The notes under the pieces were generated by a model that made no database searches, was not told the DNA's origin, and was given only the letters and a program-made list of their open reading frames with translations. Source: Acidobacteriota bacterium (GTDB lineage Bacteria > Acidobacteriota > Terriglobia > Bryobacterales > Bryobacteraceae). From it: a stretch of DNA of 55,956 nt. The translations under genes and the position numbers were made by a program. Shown piece after piece: positions 32,196 through 41,303 of this stretch (within the stretch, counting starts at the first letter, position 1; every line of letters begins with the position of its first letter). The stretch is taken from positions 1 to 55,956 of the forward strand of contig JAFDVU010000022.1 in assembly GCA_018268835.1 (NCBI GenBank), given 5' to 3'.

Positions 32196-35100
32196 CTAAG
32201 CAACAGCGGGCCTTTTGGCTCCAAGCTCATGAATGGAGAATGCTTCCGCCTTGAGCACCTGCCTCGCCAACTCAGTGTGGTGCAGGTGATGCGTGAACAA
32301 CAAGACTTGCGTCCGTGTGGCCAGTTCGGCCAGGCATTTCAACGCAGCAGCCGCCCGTTCGTTATCGAAGGCCATCAGTATGTCATCCAGGATCACCGGG
32401 CACATTCCTATACGGGTGCAGTGGTCTTCAATGTAAGCCAATCGCAGCGCCAAGAAGAGCTGATCTCTGGCGCCATCGCTCAAGCCAGCGACGTCGAGAT
32501 GCTCGCCGGAGTCTCTACGCACCGCCCGTAACACACGCCGGTTTCCCTCGACAAAATCGACGGCCAGCCCCGAGAACGATCCGCAGGTCAGAGTACGAAG
32601 ATGCTCGCCAGCACGTTCGAGCAAGGGGTCCTGGTGGCGCATCCGGTATCTTTCAATGGCGGCCCCGAGGAGCCGGGCAGCGACTTCCTGTTCAAGATAC
32701 TGTTCGGCGTAGTCCAGTATCCGAGCCCCCGCTTCTTGTTTCTCCGCGGCAGCCTGGTTCAGATTCGCCGCGCATTCATGAACTTGGAATTCACTCTCCA
32801 GTTCGAGGATGCGGCGGGCACACTCCTGTCTTTGTACCTCGTATTGTTGCTGCTGCGCTTCGATCTCTGCAAGTTGGCCAGGGATCGCATCTATGTTCAG
32901 CTCGCCAACCGCCTCGACAAGTTCCTCCAGGCTGTGCCCGGCGCATGCCCCGGTGAGGGCTTCTCTCTGGTCAGCAATCTGACCAATCAGCTCGCGCTTC
33001 TTCGCAGAATTCTCGATAACAGTGTGGAGAAGATCCGGCCGTGTGACGCCGGCCTCCACGCAGAGAGAGGCGAGCGCTTTCTCCTGACGCTCAGCTTCAA
33101 CTTTGGCATCGTGCAAGTGGTTGCTGGTGCGCTCAATATCGCCCTGGAGCGACATTGCGGTGTCGTGGCTCTGCTTCGCTGTGGTCGCTGCTTGATTCAG
33201 TTTTCTAATCGCCGCCAAGGCATCGGGAACATCCAGCGCCACGCCCGCTAGCACGGCCAGCCTTTTGACCGAGGCCGAGAATTCCTTCTCATCCCGCTCC
33301 ATCGTCTCGATTCGATGGACCAAGCCGTTGATCTGATCGGCGTCCGTGGCAACTTCGTCGAGAAGTCGTACGACTTCCTGAACGGTGTCTGGAGTTGCTC
33401 CGCCTGGAACAGGCAGCCCCTTGACCGCCTCAGCCCAGTCTCTGTCCCATTGACCGAGAGCCCCCTCAACATTGGCCTTATGTTCTTCGGCCTTCTTCCG
33501 CTCGGATTCCAGCCGACGCTGGTCCCGTTCCAGCTCACGCCTTCTGCTGCGCGTTTCGTTTTCCACTTGGACGATGCTTTGCGCTCGCTGTGCCAATTGG
33601 CCCAAGGTTCCACCGGCAGTCTCGCCAAACGCCAAAAGCGCTGCAGATAATGAATCGCGCCAGGTCTGAATCTGTCCCTCCGCTTCAGTCAGCGCCCGCC
33701 TTAGTTCAGCTGCGTGTTCGATCACCTCGACGACGTTTCGTCGCTTCTCCAGCCATTCCAACATCTCTGCAGGCGTTCCCGGCCTACTCAAGGTAGGTTC
33801 CCAGAGCAGAGTCCATTCGGCGTTCAGTTCTTGTCGAGCCCTATAAGCGGCTTCCTTTGCGTTTCGCGCCTCCTTGAGCCTTTCTGTGCTTTGGGCAATC
33901 TGGTCCAGATACAGCACCTTCTTCTGAACTGAGGCCGCGTCGGTTCGCATTTGGTCGCCGACCTCATCTGCAAACTGAACCGCATCTTCGTAAGCTGCGG
34001 CTAATGGTTGGTCCGATCGAGCGTTAGCTAAGAAGTCGGCTTCCGCGATAGAAGAAGTCTGGTTCTCGAGCCACCTGTTCTTCACGGCGCACCAGCCGAG
34101 GTCCCGTCGCGCGCGCTTGGCCTGTAGGTCGGATTCGGTGGGGACTTCGCAGCGGTCCTCCAGCTCCCGCAGTTTCCGCTCGAGGGAAGCGATTTCGGTT
34201 TGAGCGCTCACCTCGCTGGACTCGTGCTGCTGCTCCGCCGCGCCCTGCTGTGCAAATCGAGCTTCGAAGCCTCGCACTGTCGCGGTAAGCGGCGGCGCCG
34301 GTAAGCGCTGGATCTCTGCTGCACCGCCGGCAAACAACGGCAGCGCGCGCAGGGCGGTGTCCGCTCGCATTTCGGCTTCGCGGAGAGTGGTGCGGGTCTT
34401 GGTGAGTTCCTTTTCGGATTGAGCGCTGGCCGAGGCAGCCAGGCAGCTTTCGATCTCGGCTGTATCGCGCGCTACGGGCAAGTTGCGCAACTGCTCTTTG
34501 TTCGCTTCCAGGGCGACACTCAGCTTTTCGATGCTATTCGCCGCCTCACTCAAACGGGTCGTGAGTTTTGGATGCTCGTTGGCAAGACGTTTGATCTCAT
34601 TGCGCTGGACGATCCTCACTCGCCGATCCGCTCCTTTGCTGGGGTCGAGGTCGAGAGCCAATTGGCGGAGATTCCGAACGGCGCGTTCGCGGACTTGCTG
34701 CAATTCGCCTTCGCGTTTCGGCCTGTGCTGCCGCCCCGCTTCGATCTTCCCTGATTGTGCAAACAGGGTCTCTGTTTCGATCTGCAACCCGGCCAGCGTC
34801 GGGTCGAGCTTCGTTTCGGCGAGCTTCTGTGTCAGTCGGTCCAGTTCGGATTGGCAGTTATCAGTGGTGGTCGATGCCTTATCCCGAAGCTTCAGTACCT
34901 CTTGATAGCGAGCAGCGAAGTCGGCGGTGAGATCCGGAATCTCAGACATGCTGGCGAGGGCGCTCTCCTTCTGTAGAAGAAGAGCGACGGCAGGGGAAGC
35001 TTGTCGTAGTCGCGTCAGGGTTGAGTGTCGAACGCCACACGCCCGAATCTCGCTACCGAGGCGTTCGATCTCGCGCTGCCTTTCCTCCTGCTCCAGGACC

Positions 35101-35723
35101 GCATTGCGGTATGCATGGGAACTGAACTTCTCTGAGCGAATGCGCTTGTCGGCGTCCTTGTACTGCCTGAGCGCGACTGCCAGTTTGGACTGTGAACGCG
35201 CGTGGGGCTGGAACAGTTCGGCGGACTTGCTCTCACAGGAGCGCATACGTTCCACAGAAACGCCGAGATCGCCAGCGGCGGCCAGCAGAGCTTGACCGAT
35301 ATCGCCCTTGCCGCTTGCCAATTCGCGCCCGCCTTCCACGAGCCGCTGGTAATCGAGGCCGAACATCTGAAGAAAAAGCTCCTGGTCGAGTACGGGCAAG
35401 ACACGATTCCACTCCTCGCCGGTCACCGCCCGATCTGTGCCCGTGTGCACCAGGCTTCGTGCGCCTTTGCCCTTGCGCCGCTCGACGCGGACAACCTCGT
35501 TGCCCAACTCAGCGGACATCCCAACCCGCATCATGTCCCAGGAGTGGAGAAAGGCATCGCGCCTCTCCGTCATGCCGTAGAGCACGGACTGAAGCGCCCT
35601 GAGTGCAGTGCTCTTTCCCGCCTCGTTCGGTCCGTAAATCACGTGCAGGTTGTCGGTCCCAAAATCCAGGGCCTCGTTTGAGAATGGCCCGTAGGCGATC
35701 AAGTCGAGACGCCGGATCTTCAT
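32196..35723 (-). CDS. YhaN-type SMC/Rad50-like ATPase
   Basis: 1175 residues. MKIRRLDLIAYGPFS and Walker A YGPNEAGKST open the protein. Coiled coils fill about 170-1000 with a hinge-like break. The C-terminus has signature LSDGARDQLFLALRL, Walker B PVILDDILMAFD and LLFTHHLHH. The AAA_27 N-terminal helical insert (FLQMFGLDYQRL) is typical of YhaN rather than SbcC. It works with the nuclease partner encoded upstream (ATGA overlap at 35720-35723). The pair resembles Rad50-Mre11 and should act on DNA ends. Its place between CBASS and a type I restriction system suggests defence rather than repair. Confidence 0.88.
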   Translation of the reverse strand: MKIRRLDLIAYGPFSNEALDFGTDNLHVIYGPNEAGKSTALRALQSVLYGMTERRDAFLHSWDMMRVGMSAELGNEVVRVERRKGKGARSLVHTGTDRAVTGEEWNRVLPVLDQELFLQMFGLDYQRLVEGGRELASGKGDIGQALLAAAGDLGVSVERMRSCESKSAELFQPHARSQSKLAVALRQYKDADKRIRSEKFSSHAYRNAVLEQEERQREIERLGSEIRACGVRHSTLTRLRQASPAVALLLQKESALASMSEIPDLTADFAARYQEVLKLRDKASTTTDNCQSELDRLTQKLAETKLDPTLAGLQIETETLFAQSGKIEAGRQHRPKREGELQQVRERAVRNLRQLALDLDPSKGADRRVRIVQRNEIKRLANEHPKLTTRLSEAANSIEKLSVALEANKEQLRNLPVARDTAEIESCLAASASAQSEKELTKTRTTLREAEMRADTALRALPLFAGGAAEIQRLPAPPLTATVRGFEARFAQQGAAEQQHESSEVSAQTEIASLERKLRELEDRCEVPTESDLQAKRARRDLGWCAVKNRWLENQTSSIAEADFLANARSDQPLAAAYEDAVQFADEVGDQMRTDAASVQKKVLYLDQIAQSTERLKEARNAKEAAYRARQELNAEWTLLWEPTLSRPGTPAEMLEWLEKRRNVVEVIEHAAELRRALTEAEGQIQTWRDSLSAALLAFGETAGGTLGQLAQRAQSIVQVENETRSRRRELERDQRRLESERKKAEEHKANVEGALGQWDRDWAEAVKGLPVPGGATPDTVQEVVRLLDEVATDADQINGLVHRIETMERDEKEFSASVKRLAVLAGVALDVPDALAAIRKLNQAATTAKQSHDTAMSLQGDIERTSNHLHDAKVEAERQEKALASLCVEAGVTRPDLLHTVIENSAKKRELIGQIADQREALTGACAGHSLEELVEAVGELNIDAIPGQLAEIEAQQQQYEVQRQECARRILELESEFQVHECAANLNQAAAEKQEAGARILDYAEQYLEQEVAARLLGAAIERYRMRHQDPLLERAGEHLRTLTCGSFSGLAVDFVEGNRRVLRAVRRDSGEHLDVAGLSDGARDQLFLALRLAYIEDHCTRIGMCPVILDDILMAFDNERAAAALKCLAELATRTQVLLFTHHLHHTELARQVLKAEAFSIHELGAKRPAVA

Positions 35724-36958
35724 CGCTCGCCTCCTTCCGGGGCCAGGGAGATGGCACCGCAACGCCGCATGAACACCCGAAACGCCTCAGGGTCGGTCAT
35801 GACCCGAGCGACGTCCGACTCGGCGAGTTCCCCGGTAAGCTGAGCGCTCACGGCATCAAACTGTCTCATCCACTGGTGTGTAAGGGACTCATCGCCCGCT
35901 ATTTCGGATATGACCTCGCCGATTTCCTCGGCAAGTGGGAACTCCCCGGGGGCCGCGGCGGGCAGTGTTTCAACCAGGATGCGCTCTAGCCAGACGTCAC
36001 CGATATCAATCGCGATGCTGTTGAAGTGATCGCGCATGTCCTCTCCTCGCGGCAGCCGTCCCGTCAACCCGGTAGTTCCATGAAGGTGGAGCCGGACCGC
36101 AAGCAACCGGCTCGGGTGGGCGACCCGGGCGGTATTCAGCGTCTCGCTGACGAGGCGGTCTGCATCGTCGACGGTGTTCGCGCCGGTGAGATCTACCGAT
36201 TCTTCGAGCCACCGTACCACGTCGAGAGCTTCGAACCGTGAGCTTATCGCAAAGTCATCGTCCACGGTCACCACTTCGCATCCTTTCGGTCCAGTCTCAG
36301 GGATGAATCTGCCTTGGAGATTCCCAGGAAACACTATGGGCACGCCGTCTTGTTCCAACAGGCGGCGTTGGTGAACATGGCCCAATGCCCAATACTGGTA
36401 CCCCTTGGCCGCCAGTGCTCCCGCGCTCACCGGAGCATACGAATAATGCCGTGCATCGCCATCAAGGCAGGTGTGCAGAAGCCCAATGTTGAATGCGCTC
36501 GGAATTGCAGGCAGGTACGTCGCAGCGAGATCGCTGGTGATGTTCTTCTCCCGGAAGCTCTGGCCGTGGATTGCGACACCGAGTGCATCAATCCGGACTG
36601 TCTCCGGGCGCAGATGCCCGAAGATATGAACGTTGTCAGGGTAACGAAGGTCCCGCGTAAGCGTATTCTCCGCATCATGATTGCCCTTGACCACGTACAC
36701 TGGGATGCCAGCTTCTCGCAACCGCTTGGCCTGTCTGATGAAGAAAAGCCCTGGGCCGGCATCTGGCCACGTGCCATCCCAAAGGTCGCCTGCGATCAGA
36801 ACGAAGGCGACCGTCTCGCGGATCGCAAGATCAACCAGGTTTTCAAACGCTCGCCTTGTGGCCGTGCGAATTTGATCGACTGGAGCGTCATCGAAACTTG
36901 ACAAGCCACGTAACGGGCTGTCCAGGTGGATATCTGCAGCATGAATAAACTGGAACAT
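35720..36958 (-). CDS. YhaO/SbcD/Mre11-type DNA exonuclease
   Basis: 412 residues. Calcineurin-like phosphoesterase motifs are complete: D8 and H10 (ADIHLDSP), IAGDLWD, GNHD, LLHTCLDG and GHVHQ. The C-terminal region (about 260-412) is the capping and ATPase-binding part. The enzyme would be a Mn-dependent nuclease working with the YhaN-type ATPase. ATG 36958 opens the two-gene operon; the 250 bases upstream (36959-37208) hold no gene I can support and presumably its promoter. Confidence 0.9.
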   Translation of the reverse strand: MFQFIHAADIHLDSPLRGLSSFDDAPVDQIRTATRRAFENLVDLAIRETVAFVLIAGDLWDGTWPDAGPGLFFIRQAKRLREAGIPVYVVKGNHDAENTLTRDLRYPDNVHIFGHLRPETVRIDALGVAIHGQSFREKNITSDLAATYLPAIPSAFNIGLLHTCLDGDARHYSYAPVSAGALAAKGYQYWALGHVHQRRLLEQDGVPIVFPGNLQGRFIPETGPKGCEVVTVDDDFAISSRFEALDVVRWLEESVDLTGANTVDDADRLVSETLNTARVAHPSRLLAVRLHLHGTTGLTGRLPRGEDMRDHFNSIAIDIGDVWLERILVETLPAAAPGEFPLAEEIGEVISEIAGDESLTHQWMRQFDAVSAQLTGELAESDVARVMTDPEAFRVFMRRCGAISLAPEGGER

Positions 36959-37208
36959 AGGAGGGCCCCCAATAGATCGGCGGTTGGTCGGCGCTGTCGA
37001 AGAGTTGCGCCGATTAGGGATTCGTCAGCCCTCTGGGCGTCAATGCACCGGCATTCGAGTTCGGTTGCGACCATTCGCCTCCGAAAAGAGCCCGGGAAGC
37101 AGCCCGATCGGGCCGCCCATAGCAGCTTTGGAAGAACGACTTCGGGGCTCTTTGACCACCGGCATCATAACATGCGGCTTCGAGGCAGTCTAACAAACTG
37201 GCATCGGG

Positions 37209-37913
37209 CTACACGTCCATTGAGGCGCCGTTTTTTCGGAGCCACTCTTTACGCTCGCGGTATTGCGGAATCACCTTGTCCACCTCATTCCAGAACGCCT
37301 CAGTATGGTCCAGGTGATGGAAGTGGCAGAGTTCATGCACGATGATGTAGTCAATGATCGTTGCTGGTGCCATCATGCACTTCCAGTGAAAGGCCAGCTT
37401 TCCTTTTGCTGAACACGCGGCCCAGCGGTGGCCAAGGTCACGAACGTCGACGTGCCGTGGCACCACTCCGACTTTCGGAGCAAAGTACTCTATCCGATCA
37501 TTGATGCGCTTCATGCCGTTCGCACTGTAGTAGTCGCGAAATGCTGCCTTTGCGGCCGGAATCTCCCCACGATCCACGATGTCCCGGCGCAGGCAAAACC
37601 GGCCACCCTTCAAAAGCAAAGGCTCGTCCTGTTCGGCAACGAGCAGAAGCCGGTACGATCGGCCCAGGTACAAGAAACCTTCGCCGTTGCGGTATTCGCG
37701 TAACACGCGGGTCGCGTTGAGATCGCGCCACTCGGCAAGGTTCCGGTAGATCCAATACCTCTTGCTTTCGACGATGTCCTCAAGCTGCTCCGTAGGGATC
37801 TCCTTCGGGGCACGCACCAGAATGCGCCCGTCGCGTTCGATCACGATGTCGGCAGTGCGCCGGTGGCTCCGCACAACTTCGTAGGTAATGTCGCTGCCCA
37901 GATTACGGTTCAT
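37209..37913 (-). CDS. YgjP/SprT-like zinc metallopeptidase (COG1451)
   Basis: 234 residues. The DUF45 signature is clear: HELCHFHHLDHTEAFW with zinc-binding HExxH and a third His, preceded by DYIIVHELCH. The N-terminal part binds strand-rich substrate (VRSHRRTADIVIERDGRILV). Genes of this family are commonly the last gene in type I restriction operons, as here, where its start overlaps the hsdR stop (ATGA, 37910-37913). Function is not established; processing of the restriction complex or a stress role has been suggested by context. Confidence 0.88.
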   Translation of the reverse strand: MNRNLGSDITYEVVRSHRRTADIVIERDGRILVRAPKEIPTEQLEDIVESKRYWIYRNLAEWRDLNATRVLREYRNGEGFLYLGRSYRLLLVAEQDEPLLLKGGRFCLRRDIVDRGEIPAAKAAFRDYYSANGMKRINDRIEYFAPKVGVVPRHVDVRDLGHRWAACSAKGKLAFHWKCMMAPATIIDYIIVHELCHFHHLDHTEAFWNEVDKVIPQYRERKEWLRKNGASMDV

Positions 37914-40900
37914 CGTGTCAGCTCGCCGTGCCGCTTCTCGGCCAGTTTGACAATCTCCACAGCGATCCGCTCATGCCGCTCTACGAGCTGCGGGATCTCC
38001 GTGAGGAGAATCTCCGTGTCAATGTTCCCACGAAGCTTCTTCACTTCTATCGGCTTCTTCCAGAAATCAATGATGCCGATTGTGTCCTGGAGAATGTCGA
38101 CGATCCTGGCCATCAACTCCTTCAATCGCTGGAGGTGCTCGGCTGGTGCTTGTCCGTCGCCGAATGCTAATTGCACAACATAGTCATAGAACGTTGAAGC
38201 CTCTCTCGTCAGCCCCTCTACCGTGTCTCTGCGCCCGGCTTCCGCCTCCTGGCGAAGTGCTTCGTATCCCTCGGCCAGCGCGTCCCAATTCTCCTTGTGT
38301 TCCTGAATCAATTTCTCCAGCTTGTCGCTGAGCCGCTGATAGAAGACGGGGTCCTCGTCGAAATGCACCGTGCAGTGCTTTCGAATCGCGTGCTCCATCT
38401 CGCTGGCCTTGCATTCCGGATCGCCTCCCGAGTGCTTCTCCACATGCTCCATGAAATCCGGCGAAAGTAGTTCGATGGGCGGAATCCTAGGGTTGATCCC
38501 CAGTTCGATGAGGTGTTCGTTTATCAGCGCCTTCACCTTCTCACCGGCATCGGCGATGTTGAGGGAGTCGTCCTTATACCGCTCCTTGGTCATGCGCAAC
38601 AGATAGCCGAAGCGCCGTGCCGGCCCCCGGTAGGCGTGGGCCGATTCGTGCGGCAGAATCAGGTTCAGGCTTTGCAGGAACTTCTTGAGGTACGTTTCAA
38701 AATCCGCGCGGCGCTTGATATCCTTCATCGCGCCAACCGCGACATGCAGCGCCGCAACCTCCGCGCGGGCATTGGGAAGCCCGCCGGTCACGAATGGCTC
38801 GATATCGGCGACGCCCGAGGCTCGAAAGTGCTGCAAGAGCCGCTGATAGCGCTCCTCCAGAATCGGAAGCTCCGTGAGAATGCTCTTCAGGCCCTGCTGG
38901 ATGTCCTGCGCGTCTTCCTCCGTGTAAATCGCCAGTGCCTTGCCAAGGTGATTCGCCAATCCGATGTAGTCGACAATGAATCCGCGCTCCTTACCCGTGG
39001 CGACGCGATTGACTCTGGCGATGGCCTGCAGAAGGTTGTGCTCGTACAGCCGCTTGTCGATGTACATCACCTGCTCGACCGGCGCGTCAAAACCAGTTAA
39101 CAGCATGTCGCAGACCACCAGAAATGCGATGCCCGTCAGCACCTTCTCCGGATCTGCGAAATCGAATGGCCTGCAGAAGTTGTCAACAGCGTTCCACTGT
39201 CTGGCTTCCTTGCGCGCGTCAGTGACCTGCGCAAGCTCATTGGTTGCGTCCGACGAGACCACCACGGCCACCCTCAGGAACGCGATCCTGCGGATGAGTT
39301 CCGCATCCGGCTTCTGCTTCAGGCGCTCACGATCCAGGCGCTCTGCGAGCGCCTCGCGAATGGCCTTCTGGTAGCGGACTGCTGCGAGTTTGGAGTGGCA
39401 AACCACCTGTGCCTTGAACCCATCGGGCAGTATGTTGTCGATGTAGTGGTCCACCAAATCGCGGGCAATCGCCTTGATGCGATTCTCTGCTTCCAGGATG
39501 TCGCCGCTCGCGCCGTATTTCTTCTTGATCGCCGCCAGTTCTTCGTCAGTGCGATCGCGGAACAGGTCCTCGAATTTCGTGTCCAGGCCGTGCTTATCCT
39601 TAAGCGCGGTGTCCGCAGTCCGGCCTTCATAAAGGATCTGGAGCGTGGCGCCATCGTGAACGGAGTCCATCAACTTGTAGGTATCGATGTACTCGCCGAA
39701 CCGCTTCACCGTTCTCTTTGTGCCGTGCTTTTCGGTAATGAGCGGTGTCCCGGTGAATGCGATCCGCGTTGCATTAGGGAATGCTTCGAACAGATTGTCT
39801 CCGAGGTCCGAACTCTGGGTCCGATGCGCCTCGTCAATCATGAGCAAGATGCGCGTCGAATCGTTCACAACGCCGAAGCGTCCAGCCGACGGAGGTTTGC
39901 GGAAACTGCCAAGGGCTTCCTTCAGAGACGGTGGCAGTTCCTCGACGCGCTCCATGAACTTGTGCACCATCACCATGTTCACATCCGAGGCGCCGGTGCC
40001 GAGGTGTAGCCGCAGGTCGCTGGTGGTCTCGATCACGTTGACTTTGCCGCCGATCAGGCGCGCGGTTCCAGAAAGCTGGTCCTCAAGATCGATTCGGTCG
40101 TTGACCATCACGATCTTGAAGTCCGCCAGGTCACATGACGCCCGCAGCATTCGCGCCACGAATACCATGGTCAGCGACTTGCCCGAACCCTGGGTGTGCC
40201 AGATCACGCCAGATCTTTGCTCTGGCGTCTTCCCGGTGCGGAGCCGCTCGAAGATCCTTTTGGCCGCACGGTACTGCTGGTAGCGGCACACTACTTTCAC
40301 ACGCTTGCCGGAATCCGTGTCCATGAAGACGGAGCAGGTTCGCAGCACGTCGAGAAGCGTGTCCGGGGCAAGCAGCCCCTGGATCAGGCGCTCCTGTTCG
40401 CGCTCGATACCGAGTGGAGGTGCATACTTCCGGCGGCTCTCGGGCCAGATGTCTCTCCAGGCATAGAAATGCTCGTGGCCGGAAGTGATCGTGCCGAATT
40501 CGGCCTGTTCGCCGCAGGTGCGGATCAGCAGCAGGTTGGAGGAGAAAAGACGCGGCTCCCCTTCGCGCAGACCGGCCGCCTTTGTCTCAGGGCGGGCGTT
40601 GCGATACCGGAGCAGTTGAACAAACGCTTCGTAGATGGGGTTGGCCGTGTTCGGGTCGCCGATCTTGGCCTCTACCACCACCAGGGGGATGCCATTGACA
40701 AACAGCACGATGTCCGGGATGATGCAGCTCTTCACGCAGCCTGGCGTGTCGATCCGGAACTGATTGATGGCGTGAAAGACGTTGCGTTCGGGATGGGCGA
40801 AGTCGATCAGTTGGACTACCGGGTCGGGCTCGCCGGTGACCTCGTTCACGTCTACCTGAGCCTTGAACAGCAACCGCTGGACCGCCTCGTTCGCTTCGAG

Positions 40901-41164
40901 CAGGGTAAGGCCAGGGTGACGGACGATCTGATCGCGCAGGTCTTCGATTTGGCGCTCAGTCAACCATTCCTGTCCGTCAGCGGTGCGGTTGAGCGCGCGA
41001 ACTGCGGCGCAAAACACCTGCGGCAACAGCCACTCTCGGAAACTTGTCCGCAGGCTGGCGGCTGGAGCTGAGGGGATGATGCCGTGGCCCTGATCGACCA
41101 CCGTCCAGCCCAAGGCGCCAAGCTGGTCGAGGAACGGCTTTTCGACGTGGAAGTATTCAGACAT
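37910..41164 (-). CDS. hsdR: Type I restriction endonuclease, R (motor and nuclease) subunit
   Basis: 1084 residues from ATG 41164. The N-terminal nuclease has PDIVLFVNGIPLVVVEAKIG (D...ExK). The motor has Walker A HTQGSGKSLT, DEAH in LLMIDEAHRTQ, FTGTPL motif III and motif VI-like LQAIARVNR. HsdR translocates and cuts DNA far from the recognition site when the target is unmethylated. The open frame extends 18 codons upstream, but MSEYFHVEKP is the usual start. 139 bases separate it from the gene before, so it may have its own promoter. Confidence 0.95.
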   Translation of the reverse strand: MSEYFHVEKPFLDQLGALGWTVVDQGHGIIPSAPAASLRTSFREWLLPQVFCAAVRALNRTADGQEWLTERQIEDLRDQIVRHPGLTLLEANEAVQRLLFKAQVDVNEVTGEPDPVVQLIDFAHPERNVFHAINQFRIDTPGCVKSCIIPDIVLFVNGIPLVVVEAKIGDPNTANPIYEAFVQLLRYRNARPETKAAGLREGEPRLFSSNLLLIRTCGEQAEFGTITSGHEHFYAWRDIWPESRRKYAPPLGIEREQERLIQGLLAPDTLLDVLRTCSVFMDTDSGKRVKVVCRYQQYRAAKRIFERLRTGKTPEQRSGVIWHTQGSGKSLTMVFVARMLRASCDLADFKIVMVNDRIDLEDQLSGTARLIGGKVNVIETTSDLRLHLGTGASDVNMVMVHKFMERVEELPPSLKEALGSFRKPPSAGRFGVVNDSTRILLMIDEAHRTQSSDLGDNLFEAFPNATRIAFTGTPLITEKHGTKRTVKRFGEYIDTYKLMDSVHDGATLQILYEGRTADTALKDKHGLDTKFEDLFRDRTDEELAAIKKKYGASGDILEAENRIKAIARDLVDHYIDNILPDGFKAQVVCHSKLAAVRYQKAIREALAERLDRERLKQKPDAELIRRIAFLRVAVVVSSDATNELAQVTDARKEARQWNAVDNFCRPFDFADPEKVLTGIAFLVVCDMLLTGFDAPVEQVMYIDKRLYEHNLLQAIARVNRVATGKERGFIVDYIGLANHLGKALAIYTEEDAQDIQQGLKSILTELPILEERYQRLLQHFRASGVADIEPFVTGGLPNARAEVAALHVAVGAMKDIKRRADFETYLKKFLQSLNLILPHESAHAYRGPARRFGYLLRMTKERYKDDSLNIADAGEKVKALINEHLIELGINPRIPPIELLSPDFMEHVEKHSGGDPECKASEMEHAIRKHCTVHFDEDPVFYQRLSDKLEKLIQEHKENWDALAEGYEALRQEAEAGRRDTVEGLTREASTFYDYVVQLAFGDGQAPAEHLQRLKELMARIVDILQDTIGIIDFWKKPIEVKKLRGNIDTEILLTEIPQLVERHERIAVEIVKLAEKRHGELTR

Positions 41165-41223
41165 CGGCCGCTCTCTGCATAATTCTATGACTAAGCCCGA
41201 GGTTCTTTCCGCTTGCAATGTAC

Positions 41224-41239
41224 AGACAACCCATTGTCT
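41224..41239. promoter_or_regulatory. 16-bp perfect inverted repeat upstream of hsdR
   Basis: AGACAA-CCCA-TTGTCT lies 60 bases before the hsdR start, in the only sizeable gap of the restriction operon. A 6-bp stem with a 4-base loop could be a regulator site or a short RNA hairpin. Delaying the R subunit relative to the methylase would fit such a site, but nothing here proves it. Confidence 0.3.
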
Positions 41240-41303
41240 ATCAATCGCGTACGGACAGTGCCCGCGATTCCTACGACTAAAAATCCCTCGAATTCCCGGC
41301 TTC

